DNA of 14,566 nucleotides from Candidatus Nealsoniibacteriota bacterium (GCA_003554915.1 PWHM01000106.1:1-14566); one strand, 5' to 3'. Shown: positions 7,565-14,542, counted from the first letter of the stretch. The notes: generated by a model from the letters alone, not told the origin. Program-made: numbers and translations.

Positions 7565-7573
7565 TGGTAAAAT
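7565..7573 (+). promoter_or_regulatory. Extended -10 promoter of the AmmeMemoRadiSam operon, probably leaderless
   Basis: TGG directly before TAAAAT (7568-7573) forms an extended -10 element. A weak -35 (TTTAAA, 7546-7551) lies 16 bases upstream. Seven bases separate the -10 box from the ATG at 7581, so transcription is predicted to begin at or one base before the start codon. The 155-base gap to thpR holds nothing else I can identify. Confidence 0.5.
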
Positions 7574-7580
7574 AAACTTA

Positions 7581-8582
7581 ATGAAAAAAGGGTTGCTTCA
7601 AAAATCATTAACCGAAAAAAGGGCACAGTGCTTAAATTGTGCCCACATGTGTTTGCTTGAAAGCGGCATGAAAGGCATATGCAGAATGAGGAAAAACGAA
7701 GAAGGAGAAATTTTCGTATTGAACTATGGTAAATTGGCAACCATTAACACGGATCCGATAGAAAAGAAGCCCCTCTATCACTTTCTCCCCGGGACAAAAA
7801 CGCTTTCGGTAGCCGCTCCCGGATGTTCGTTTGTCTGTAAAAATTGTCAAAATTGGCAACTTTCTCAAGGAGGAATCGATAAAAACTTCAAGCGAGACAT
7901 AAGTCCTCAAAAAATTGTAGAGGAGGCTCAAGAAAAAACACCCTCTATTTCTTATACTTATGGAGAGCCGATAATTTTTTTAGAATACGCCTTGGAAACA
8001 ATGAAGTTAGCTAAAGAGAAAAATTTAAAAAATATTTGGGTTTCCAACGGATACTTTTCCGATCCGTCTTTAAAAGCAGTACTCCCCTATTTAGACGCAA
8101 TAAATGTAGATTTGAAAAGCTTTTCCGATGATTTTTATCAGAAAATTTGCAACGGAAAACTGAAACCGGTGTTAAAATCCATAAAAAAAATAGCTGAAAG
8201 TGATACCTGGTTGGAAATTACCACACTCCTTATCCCCGGCTTCAATGACGATGATAAACAGTTGAGTCAAATTGCCGAGTTCATAGTCGATTTGAGTCCA
8301 AAAATTCCCTGGCACGTATCGGCTTTTTCGGGTAATTATTCTTGGGACATGAAAGATGTTCCCGATACCCCTATTGAAACACTAAAGAAGGCATATGAGA
8401 TTGGAAAAAATGCAGGACTAAAATACGTCTATATCGGAAACGCAATGACCGATAAGCGAAATACCTACTGTCCCAATTGTGAAAGATTATTGATTGAGAG
8501 AGAGAGGTTCTCAATTGAAAGAAAAGACGAAAAGGGAGTTTGCCCCGATTGTAAAGAGGAAATTAGTTTAATTCTAAAATAA
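7581..8582 (+). CDS. amrS: AmmeMemoRadiSam system radical SAM enzyme
   Basis: This radical SAM protein resembles pyruvate formate-lyase activating enzymes. Its reaction and substrate are unknown to me. The 333-aa protein starts with a four-Cys block (C17, C20, C24, C34), followed by the [4Fe-4S] motif CxxxCxxC at C82, C86 and C89 (GCSFVCKNCQNW). It ends with two CxxC pairs (C297/C300, C321/C324) that look like a rubredoxin-type metal knuckle. The YTYGEPIIFLEYALE block and the layout of the three Cys sets match the AmmeMemoRadiSam branch rather than classic PflA. It opens the plus-strand operon, and the LigB/MEMO-like gene starts 1 base after its stop. The iron-sulfur cluster makes it oxygen-sensitive in principle. 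Confidence 0.9.
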   Translation: MKKGLLQKSLTEKRAQCLNCAHMCLLESGMKGICRMRKNEEGEIFVLNYGKLATINTDPIEKKPLYHFLPGTKTLSVAAPGCSFVCKNCQNWQLSQGGIDKNFKRDISPQKIVEEAQEKTPSISYTYGEPIIFLEYALETMKLAKEKNLKNIWVSNGYFSDPSLKAVLPYLDAINVDLKSFSDDFYQKICNGKLKPVLKSIKKIAESDTWLEITTLLIPGFNDDDKQLSQIAEFIVDLSPKIPWHVSAFSGNYSWDMKDVPDTPIETLKKAYEIGKNAGLKYVYIGNAMTDKRNTYCPNCERLLIERERFSIERKDEKGVCPDCKEEISLILK

Positions 8583-8583
8583 A

Positions 8584-9363
8584 ATGCCATTATCTTTCGC
8601 AGCAATTTGTCCGCATCCTCCGATTATAATACCCGGAGTTGGGAGTAAGGAGGATCTTTCCGAGGTTTCGAAAACAATCGAAGCCATGCATGATTTGGCT
8701 GAAAAATTTGACGAGAAAAAAGTAAAAACGGTAATCGTCATAACTCCCCATGGAAAAATAATGCAAGACAAGTTTTTAATTAATTATTCCGATAAATATA
8801 AGGCGTCTCTCCCGGGTGTCTCGCTCGACTTCGCCGGAGATACCGAGTTGTCTGCAAAAATTTCAAATCTAAAATCGGTTGCCAAAAAAGAAAGTCAAGC
8901 CTTAAATCACGGAGTTGCGGTTCCTTTGTATTATTTTAAAAAAAGAAATCCTAAAATTAAAATTATTCCCATAAATTACTCTTTTCAAGACAGAGAAAAA
9001 CACTTTGAATTCGGTAAAAAATTATTTCAACTTTTAAAAAAAGAAAATAAGAATGTGGCCGTGATTGCTTCCGGTGACCTGTCGCATAAATTAAAACCCG
9101 GCGCTCCCGCAGGTTTTTCTGAAAAAGGGAGAGAGTTTGACGAAAAGATATTAAACTTGATTCAAAAAAAACAGGCGAAAAAAATATTACAAATGGATAA
9201 AGAGCTCATTGAAGAGGCCGGACAATGCGGCTACAGGTCCATATTGGTAATTTTAGGGCTCGTCGATAACATTTCCCATGAACCGGAAGAACTTTCCTAC
9301 GAAGGGCCGTTCGGGGTCGGATATGCAGTTGTTAACTATAACTTAAAAGAGAATGAAGATTGA
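8584..9363 (+). CDS. LigB/MEMO-like protein, AmmeMemoRadiSam system component (class III extradiol dioxygenase fold)
   Basis: This 259-aa protein has the LigB/MEMO fold shared by class III extradiol dioxygenases and the MEMO family. Visible motifs are ICPHPPIIIPGVG (8-20, H11), ITPHG (53-57, H56), LNHGVAVPLYYF (107-118, H109), ASGDLSHKLKPGAPAGF (162-178, H168), QCGYRSI (214-220, C215) and YEGPFGVGYAV (239-249, E240). H11, H56 and E240 occupy places comparable to the two-His-one-Glu iron site of LigB, so metal binding is plausible, but the substrate is unknown. The sequence most resembles the N-terminal half of bacterial proteins in which LigB and AMMECR1 domains are fused, as I recall that family. 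Here the AMMECR1 part is a separate gene downstream. It starts 1 base after amrS, and its 3' end overlaps the next gene by 11 bases. Confidence 0.82.
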   Translation: MPLSFAAICPHPPIIIPGVGSKEDLSEVSKTIEAMHDLAEKFDEKKVKTVIVITPHGKIMQDKFLINYSDKYKASLPGVSLDFAGDTELSAKISNLKSVAKKESQALNHGVAVPLYYFKKRNPKIKIIPINYSFQDREKHFEFGKKLFQLLKKENKNVAVIASGDLSHKLKPGAPAGFSEKGREFDEKILNLIQKKQAKKILQMDKELIEEAGQCGYRSILVILGLVDNISHEPEELSYEGPFGVGYAVVNYNLKENED

Positions 9364-9643
9364 TCTTGGTGAATTTAACGGAAAAATATATAATTTAATG
9401 AGAAAGTTGGGATATCACCCCGATAAAAATTCCGGGAAAAATCAGCCCTCTTTTTCAAAACCACTGAAAGGCGGAAAGTTTCCCAGGTTCCATACCTATT
9501 ACCTGCCGGAAAAAAAGCAGCTTAATTTGCATTTGGATCAAAAGGCTGCCCGATACAACAAAGAAACCGACCACAGTGGTGAGTACAACAGTCCATTAGT
9601 AAAATCAGAAGCCAAAAGAATTAAAGAATATGTCAATAATTAA
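9353..9643 (+). CDS. Small histidine-rich conserved hypothetical protein
   Basis: This 96-aa soluble protein has no assigned function. Its likely conserved blocks are LGYHP (19-23), FPRFHTYY (43-50), LNLHLDQK (57-64) and DHSGEY (73-78), followed by a helix ending in SEAKRIKEY. The pattern is familiar to me from CPR-type genomes, from memory only. The regular His and Asp residues (H22, H47, H60, D62, H74) could form a metal or catalytic site, but that is inference. The reading frame is well supported: its ATG overlaps the LigB-like gene by 11 bases and its end overlaps the AMMECR1 gene by 14 bases. Its position inside the AmmeMemoRadiSam set suggests a linked role or simple co-expression. Confidence 0.75.
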   Translation: MKIDLGEFNGKIYNLMRKLGYHPDKNSGKNQPSFSKPLKGGKFPRFHTYYLPEKKQLNLHLDQKAARYNKETDHSGEYNSPLVKSEAKRIKEYVNN

Positions 9644-10166
9644 CCTGGCCCAAAAAGCGGTAGAAAAATTTATTAAAGACAAGAAAGAAATTACCCCTCC
9701 ACAAAACCTGGACGAACGTTTTAAAACCGAGAAAGCGGGAGTCTTCGTCACACTGAAAAATAACGAGAAATTAAGAGGTTGTGTGGGCACAATCAAGCCT
9801 ACAAAAAACTCGATTGCCGAGGAGGTGATATCCAGTGCTATAGCTGCCTGCAAAGATCCCAGATTACCGAAAATAAAACCGGAGGAATTACCGGATCTTG
9901 AGTATGAAATTAATATCTTAAAAAACCCGAAACTCGTAGTCGAGTCAAATTCCAAGAAAATTCCCGAAGAGATAAAAAAAATTAATCCTAAAAAAGAAGG
10001 GATAATAGTGGAATCTGAAAATAAAAAAGCATTGCTTTTACCCGGATTGCCCGGCCTGGAAAGACCCAAAAAACAAATTAAAGCTGCATTAAAAAAAGGA
10101 GGGATAAAACCTTATGAGAATTACAAAATTTATAAGTTTGAAACAGAAAAACATGAAAGAATGTAA
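9630..10166 (+). CDS. amrA: AMMECR1-domain protein (AmmeMemoRadiSam system protein A)
   Basis: This cytoplasmic protein consists of a single AMMECR1 domain (178 aa), a family found from bacteria to humans without an agreed biochemical function. The family hallmark LRGCVGTI (48-55, with C51) is intact. Other family features are the block ending in ACKDPRLPKI (73-82), LEYEINILKNP (89-99, the usual EISVLxxP region) and the C-terminal LLLPGLPG with ALKKGGI (the usual GVLLP...KAGL pattern). It overlaps the small His-rich gene by 14 bases. It also overlaps the integrase-like gene by 14 or 53 bases, depending on that gene's start. It carries no LigB domain of its own. Confidence 0.9.
   Translation: MSIINLAQKAVEKFIKDKKEITPPQNLDERFKTEKAGVFVTLKNNEKLRGCVGTIKPTKNSIAEEVISSAIAACKDPRLPKIKPEELPDLEYEINILKNPKLVVESNSKKIPEEIKKINPKKEGIIVESENKKALLLPGLPGLERPKKQIKAALKKGGIKPYENYKIYKFETEKHERM
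10098..10102 (+). promoter_or_regulatory. Shine-Dalgarno-like GGAGG before the 10114 start
   Basis: GGAGG lies 11 bases before the ATG at 10114 and would support the longer form of the integrase-like gene. It is a rare strong match in a window where other genes lack such sites. It also encodes the Gly-Gly of the AMMECR1 block KKGGI, so it may be coincidental. Confidence 0.3.
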
Positions 10167-10890
10167 AGAAACAATTAAATACATACCTAATTTCTTAAAG
10201 AAAATAAATAATGAAGGTTTGGCGGAGTCAACTTTTAAGTGTAGAGAAAGACACTTGGATCAGTTTAAAAAATGGCTCATCGCTCAAGAAAAAGAAAATA
10301 TACTACCTCACAATCTTTCGGAAAAAGATATTGAAAAATATAAAAAGTTTTTGAAAGAAGAAAAAAAAGCAAGCAAACAGACACAAAAAAACTATCTTCG
10401 TTCGCTCCGTTTCTTTTTCAAATTTTTAGAAGAAAAAAAGATAGAATGTCCTTCTTCCGAAAAGGTAAGATTGGAGCAAAAAATTGAAAGTGATATTCAA
10501 AAGTTGGTTAATTATTATTTCCAAACCAAGGGATTAAGCTTGGAGGAGATTAAAAAAAGTGCCAAAAAGAGAAAAATAATATATTCCCGACACACGAAGC
10601 CGGCCAAACAGCTCCTCGAATTAGCCGGATCATTAAAAAAGGCAAAGAAAGCAATAAAGACGGTAGCCGATTGGGCTAAGTCTCGTAACTTGGACTATGC
10701 CATAGAAACAGTTCTTAAAAAGTGGCCCGAACTTGCAACTTTAAAACCGAAAAAGAAGAGGAAGAAGCCATTCTACAAGGGGGAGAGAATGGTAAAGTCA
10801 CGTGGAAAATGGTACGTAATAGATGATGAAGGAGAGTGGTTCGAATTCGCCGGAGACGAAAAGCAAATCGTATGGAAGGAGGATGATTAG
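10114..10890 (+). CDS. Integrase-type N-terminal (SAM-like) DNA-binding protein without recombinase catalytic domain
   Basis: The 258-aa protein begins with a helical region (about 24-108) that looks like the core-binding, SAM-like domain of tyrosine recombinases: FLKKINNEGLAESTFKCRERHLDQFKKWL-type spacing, then QTQKNYLRSLRFFFKFLEE. The recombinase catalytic domain and its R-H-R-Y residues are absent. A second helical unit (about 126-206) includes YSRHTKPAKQLLELAG and DWAKSRNLDYAIETVLKKW. A basic stretch (211-218) follows, and an aromatic tail (about 222-256: GKWYVIDDEGEWFEF). DNA or RNA binding is a reasonable guess, but the function is unknown. ATG at 10153 (residue 14) is an alternative start that would give a 14-base overlap like its neighbours. 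I kept the longer form because of the GGAGG upstream. fmt follows after 26 bases. Confidence 0.7.
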   Translation: MRITKFISLKQKNMKECKETIKYIPNFLKKINNEGLAESTFKCRERHLDQFKKWLIAQEKENILPHNLSEKDIEKYKKFLKEEKKASKQTQKNYLRSLRFFFKFLEEKKIECPSSEKVRLEQKIESDIQKLVNYYFQTKGLSLEEIKKSAKKRKIIYSRHTKPAKQLLELAGSLKKAKKAIKTVADWAKSRNLDYAIETVLKKWPELATLKPKKKRKKPFYKGERMVKSRGKWYVIDDEGEWFEFAGDEKQIVWKEDD

Positions 10891-10916
10891 ATTAATAATA
10901 GATAGCTAAAATATTT

Positions 10917-11828
10917 ATGCATATAACATTCGCGGGAACGCCAAAATTCAGTAAAATAGTTTTAGAAAAGATATTAAAAAGTGATCTTTCCATAAATGCG
11001 GTCATTACTACAAAAGACAAACCGAGAGGCAGGGGGCAAGAAAAAAAACCGAGCCCGGTTAAAGAAATAGCGGAAAGAGAAAACCTGAGAATCTTTCACC
11101 AAATAGAAGATGTAATTGATGAAACTGATTTAGTCTTAGTTGCTGCATACGGAAGAATATTTTCAAAGGAAATTTTAGAAAATCCGAAGTACGGTTTTTT
11201 AAATGTCCACCCTTCCCTCTTACCAAAATACAGGGGCCCCACACCGATCCAGGCCGCAATCCTAAACGGAGATAAAAAAACGGGAGTGACAATCATGCTT
11301 ATGAATGAAGAAATGGATGGTGGACCAATTTTGAATCAGAGAGAAATTTTACTAACCAAAAAAGAATATTACAAGGATTTAGAAAAAAAATTAGCCGAAT
11401 CGGGGGGTGAGATTTTATCCGAAACGGTAAAAAAATGGGTAAAGGAAAAAATAACTCCCGAGTCACAAAATAACTCTGAAGCCACATATACCGATTTATT
11501 AAAAAAAGAGGACGGTCGAATAAATTGGGAGAAATCCGCCGAAAAGATAGAGCGAGAAGTTCGCGCATACAATCCTTGGCCGGGTTGTTACGGAAAGATA
11601 GAGAAAAAGCTATTGAAGGTATATAAGGCTTCAGTCCAAAAACAAACCGAAGACGGGCCTTTCGGCCCACCGGGAAAAACTTATCTCGGCAGTAATGAAA
11701 AGATCGCCGTTCAAACGGAAAAGGATTTTCTTCTTATTGAAGAGCTACAAATTGAAGGCGGGAAAAAAATGAGTTCGAAAGAGTTTCTTCAAGGAAATAT
11801 TGATCTTATTGGAAATGTTTTGCATTAA
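10917..11828 (+). CDS. fmt: Methionyl-tRNA formyltransferase
   Basis: Fmt formylates Met-tRNA-fMet with 10-formyl-tetrahydrofolate to make the bacterial initiator tRNA. The 303-aa length is near the usual 310-315. The N-terminal Rossmann-type domain has ITFAGTPKFS (3-12), GRGQEKKPSPVKEIA (38-52) and the catalytic block LNVHPSLLPKYRG (95-107), with Asn96 and His98. Asp134 in EEMDGGPIL completes the triad. The C-terminal OB-like tRNA-binding domain includes RAYNPWPGCYG. The ATG at 10917 keeps the N-terminal beta strand. The gene is 26 bases after the integrase-like gene and may be transcribed with it. Its 3' end overlaps the oppositely oriented tsaC-type gene by 23 bases. The intact fmt indicates formyl-Met initiation in this organism. 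Confidence 0.95.
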   Translation: MHITFAGTPKFSKIVLEKILKSDLSINAVITTKDKPRGRGQEKKPSPVKEIAERENLRIFHQIEDVIDETDLVLVAAYGRIFSKEILENPKYGFLNVHPSLLPKYRGPTPIQAAILNGDKKTGVTIMLMNEEMDGGPILNQREILLTKKEYYKDLEKKLAESGGEILSETVKKWVKEKITPESQNNSEATYTDLLKKEDGRINWEKSAEKIEREVRAYNPWPGCYGKIEKKLLKVYKASVQKQTEDGPFGPPGKTYLGSNEKIAVQTEKDFLLIEELQIEGGKKMSSKEFLQGNIDLIGNVLH

Positions 11829-12381
11829 CTGCTCCCTTTCTGATTACATTGAAATCACCCTTTTTATATTCAACCACCGTTGAAGGCTTTGAGGTCAGAC
11901 TCTCACCTTTTACATAAAAATCCACTCTTTCTCCGAAATAATCTTTCGCCTCTTGAATATTTCCGGCCGGCTTTTTACCCTCCGGGTTGGCACTTGGAGC
12001 AACAACGGGGCCCGCTTTTTGTAAAAAGCCAACCAGATCTTTCCTATCCGGCACTCTGAAGGCAATTGATTTTTTGCCTCTATGTATGTGTGGATATTTA
12101 TTACAACTTAAAATAATACTCAGGCGGGCGGGCCAAACATCGGAAACCTCCTTGGGAACATCCAATCCAAAGTGTTCTTTTATTTGCTTTTTAGATCCGA
12201 TCAAAACAATCACCGGTTTCGATTTATCCCTGTTTTTTAAGTTATATATTCTCTCTACCGTATCAGGAGATAAAGCACTCCCGATCACCCCCAAAACCGT
12301 ATCAGTCGGAATAATTCCGACACCTCCCGCTTGAATTGATTGAATTATCTCCCGGTTTTTAAGGTTGTTATAAACTTTCAT
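11806..12381 (-). CDS. tsaC: Threonylcarbamoyl-AMP synthase (TsaC/Sua5/YrdC family), short form
   Basis: The family makes threonylcarbamoyl-AMP from Thr, bicarbonate and ATP for the t6A37 modification of ANN-decoding tRNAs. The 191-aa protein is a single YrdC domain without the C-terminal Sua5 domain, as in TsaC. Motifs are IIPTDTVLGV (24-32, Leu where Tyr is usual in PTDTxYGL), the K-x-R-S set in LKNRDKSKP (48-56), FRVPD (108-112), APSANPEGKKPAG (128-140, S130 and N132) and SKPSTVV (164-170). It ends in the short PSTVV...VIRKGAV segment. It is the last gene of the spoIIM-like - pgeF - galU unit, 9 bases after galU. Its 3' end overlaps fmt on the other strand. Confidence 0.9.
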   Translation of the reverse strand: MKVYNNLKNREIIQSIQAGGVGIIPTDTVLGVIGSALSPDTVERIYNLKNRDKSKPVIVLIGSKKQIKEHFGLDVPKEVSDVWPARLSIILSCNKYPHIHRGKKSIAFRVPDRKDLVGFLQKAGPVVAPSANPEGKKPAGNIQEAKDYFGERVDFYVKGESLTSKPSTVVEYKKGDFNVIRKGAVNAKHFQ

Positions 12382-12390
12382 TGCTCGTCT

Positions 12391-13272
12391 TTAAGAGCTA
12401 AATCTTTCTTTCAAATACTTTTTAAATTCAGGCCCTATGTCTTCACGTCTTAAAGCGAATTCAACGGAAGTCTTCAGATACCTCAAAGGATCTCCCGTCG
12501 TGTGCCACTCGCCTTTTATCGGTTGAGCAATAACTTTTTCTCCTTCTTGCGCTAATGAATTTATAATATCCATCGCCCAAAGCTCTCCATCTTTACCTGT
12601 AGGTGTTTTTTCAGCCTGCTTTATAATATCGTAAGAAAAAACAAATCTACCGAAAAGGGCCATATTCGACGGCGCCTTTTCCGGCGGTAGTTTTTCGTAG
12701 CCGGCTTCAATCTCATAATTTTTCTTCTTATCTTTATATTTCACCGTCCCGTATCGCTCAACCTCTTCATCCGGCACTTCCTGAACTCCCAAAACAGCTT
12801 TTGGGTTTTCTTTTTCGAATACTTCAATAAGCTGCTTTGTAACCGGTTTTTTAGATAAAGTAAGATCATCTCCGAACATGTAAACGAACGCTTCGTCGTC
12901 ATCGATAAGTGGTGCCGCACAAAGGAGCGGGGTGGCGTTTCCATACGGATATCCTTTATGTTGTCGTACATATGCAAAGTTGGCCATCTGAGGAATTCCT
13001 TTTATTTTTTTCAATCTCTCGGTTTTTCCGGATTCTTCTAACTCTTGCTCCAATTCATAGTTGGAATCAAAGTGATCCTCCATTGGCATCTGGCCCGCTC
13101 TGGTAACTATTATTATATCCTCAATTCCGGACTGAACCGCTTCCTCGACCAAATGGTGAATAATCGGTTTGTCAACGATCGGAAGCATCTCTTTGGGTTG
13201 ATTTTTTGTTGCGGGCAAAAATCTGGTTCCGTATCCCGCGGCGGCAATGACGGCTTTTTTTATCTTGCGCAT
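12391..13272 (-). CDS. galU: UTP--glucose-1-phosphate uridylyltransferase
   Basis: GalU makes UDP-glucose from UTP and glucose-1-phosphate for glycan and envelope synthesis. The 293-aa length fits the bacterial enzyme. The nucleotide-binding start AAGYGTRFLPATKNQPKEML (11-30) with IVDKP (32-36) is diagnostic of GalU rather than RfbA-type enzymes. The metal-binding FGDD (133-136) and APSNMALFGRFVF (200-212) are also present. The usual LGHA segment reads YPYGNATPLLCA (109-119), with Thr in place of the His. The C-terminal GEWHTTGDPLRYLKTSVEFAL (254-274 region) matches the family's sugar-binding end. It lies 11 bases after pgeF and 9 bases before tsaC. Confidence 0.93.
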   Translation of the reverse strand: MRKIKKAVIAAAGYGTRFLPATKNQPKEMLPIVDKPIIHHLVEEAVQSGIEDIIIVTRAGQMPMEDHFDSNYELEQELEESGKTERLKKIKGIPQMANFAYVRQHKGYPYGNATPLLCAAPLIDDDEAFVYMFGDDLTLSKKPVTKQLIEVFEKENPKAVLGVQEVPDEEVERYGTVKYKDKKKNYEIEAGYEKLPPEKAPSNMALFGRFVFSYDIIKQAEKTPTGKDGELWAMDIINSLAQEGEKVIAQPIKGEWHTTGDPLRYLKTSVEFALRREDIGPEFKKYLKERFSS

Positions 13273-13283
13273 ATTTTTATTAA

Positions 13284-13919
13284 TTAATTATTTGGACCAA
13301 TTACAGCCAACATATTATTCGATGTTCTGTCTCGCCTATATGAAAAGTAGTTTTTATTGCAATAAGTACATTCGGGACTGATCTCCACGCTTTTTATCCC
13401 GAATGAATTAAATTTATTTTCAGTGACCTTTTGTAAACTTAAAAAAACTTTTCCGTTTCTTTTTTCAAAATAGCTTTGGTAATCCGAAAATTTTTCAACC
13501 AAATCTTCTTTAATTTCAAAGTGACATGATCTTATTGAGGGGCCTATGAAAACTTCAACATTTTTCGGATCCTCCCCTACTCGTTTAATCTTTTTAACGG
13601 CATTTTTAATAATGCCACTCCATAAGCTTCTCCAACCGGCGTGTAGAATCCCGTGAAAGTTATTTGAAAATAAATAAATCGGAAGACAGTCGGCAACAGT
13701 GACGCCTAAAAAAACATCATCGGTAGTCATCAATCCGTCCACTCCCTGAATAACAACTCCGCTTTCTCTTTTTCCCACTAATGTAATTTTATTTCCGTGT
13801 ACGAGATTTGCCCTTACTAAATTTTCCCGTTTTATCCCCTCTTTGCTTAAAAAAGATTCTAAATTTTTATTTCGACCTATCGGACCGTCTCTTTTTTTCG
13901 AAATTAACCTTTTGTACAT
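13284..13919 (-). CDS. pgeF: Purine nucleoside phosphorylase / polyphenol oxidase family protein (YfiH, laccase domain)
   Basis: Bacterial YfiH/PgeF proteins have been reported to correct misincorporated amino acids in peptidoglycan precursors, and relatives act as purine nucleoside phosphorylases or copper-dependent oxidases. The 211-aa protein has the zinc-site residues in NLVHGN (39-43, H41), VTVADCLPI (73-81, C78) and LHAGWR (92-97, H93), then GPSIRSCHFEI and a C-terminal ECTYC...YFSYRRD block. It is slightly shorter than the usual 230-260 aa, mainly at the N-terminus. Its ATG overlaps the stop of the SpoIIM-like gene as TAATG, which implies translational coupling. galU follows after 11 bases. 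Cell-wall genes elsewhere in the window fit a peptidoglycan-editing role, but that is inference. Confidence 0.9.
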   Translation of the reverse strand: MYKRLISKKRDGPIGRNKNLESFLSKEGIKRENLVRANLVHGNKITLVGKRESGVVIQGVDGLMTTDDVFLGVTVADCLPIYLFSNNFHGILHAGWRSLWSGIIKNAVKKIKRVGEDPKNVEVFIGPSIRSCHFEIKEDLVEKFSDYQSYFEKRNGKVFLSLQKVTENKFNSFGIKSVEISPECTYCNKNYFSYRRDRTSNNMLAVIGPNN

Positions 13920-14527
13920 TACACAATATAGAAAATAAGATAAGTTTCAATAAGTGCAGCTATAAAAAGTAATGGTAAAACGATGTAAAGAAATCCATTT
14001 ATAGCCAAAGTATACCCTTCTTTCAGGTTACCTTCCGGAAATTCAAGCTTTTTAATTACTCTGAAAATTTCTTTTACGGACAAGCTCCCATCTTTAATTT
14101 CTCTATAAGCGACCATTCCCAAATTAATTCCCAAAGCGGATCCTATAAATAAAGCGGTAAGTTCAAAAATTCCATGAGGTAGTAAATTAGCCAATACACC
14201 AAAAAATCCAAGAGTGGGATAAATTCGACCAATTACGAGTCCGACGACGAACCCGTTAACAGCTAAAAAGAAGACGGGAATTATTCCCAATAAAACTCCC
14301 AAAAAGATACCGATGAAAACTGTCAGCGTGTTATTAAAAAATAAGAAGAAAAACATTGTCGAAAAATTAAAGTCCCGAACAAAGCTAAACTGCTGTTGAA
14401 TATTACTAAAAAAATCAGCGGATAATTCCGGGTTGATATAATCAAACAAAATACCCAAAAGAACAAAAAGGAAAAAGAAAAGTCCGGAAAAAATTGTATA
14501 TTTTTTTATCTTTTCAGAAAAAACCAT
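13919..14527 (-). CDS. SpoIIM-family (stage II sporulation protein M-like) integral membrane protein
   Basis: This 202-aa protein has about five hydrophobic segments (roughly 10-30, 56-82, 84-101, 105-138 and 175-200). The family signatures are FFNNTLTVFIGIFLGVLLG (63-81) and LLPHGIFELTALFIGSALG (115-133). SpoIIM is part of the sporulation peptidoglycan-hydrolase complex in Bacillus, but SpoIIM-like proteins are common in non-spore-formers, where the function is unclear. Nothing else here suggests sporulation. It is the first gene of the minus-strand unit continuing into pgeF with a 1-base stop/start overlap. No Shine-Dalgarno is seen upstream. Confidence 0.88.
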   Translation of the reverse strand: MVFSEKIKKYTIFSGLFFFLFVLLGILFDYINPELSADFFSNIQQQFSFVRDFNFSTMFFFLFFNNTLTVFIGIFLGVLLGIIPVFFLAVNGFVVGLVIGRIYPTLGFFGVLANLLPHGIFELTALFIGSALGINLGMVAYREIKDGSLSVKEIFRVIKKLEFPEGNLKEGYTLAINGFLYIVLPLLFIAALIETYLIFYIV

Positions 14528-14542
14528 TATTTATTGGTTGAA

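Noticed and set aside
7085..7570. 161-aa open frame on the plus strand opposite thpR
   Set aside because: It is the antisense of a gene with clear HxT motifs, is rich in Phe/Ser/Leu as expected of a shadow, and runs into the divergent promoter region.
9353..9363. Readthrough or recoded TGA joining the LigB-like gene to what follows
   Set aside because: The next gene begins in another frame with its own ATG overlapping the stop, and no in-frame TGA was seen inside genes, so TGA is an ordinary stop.
10114..10890. Phage or transposon integrase marking a mobile element
   Set aside because: Only the N-terminal binding fold is present, the catalytic residues are missing, and no att repeats, tRNA or phage genes are nearby.
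11299..11670. Open frames on the minus strand within fmt
   Set aside because: They lie opposite conserved Fmt motifs, match no protein family I know and have no upstream signals.
13919..14527. Evidence of sporulation from the SpoIIM-like gene
   Set aside because: SpoIIM-family membrane proteins are widespread in non-sporulating bacteria and archaea, and no other sporulation gene is present.
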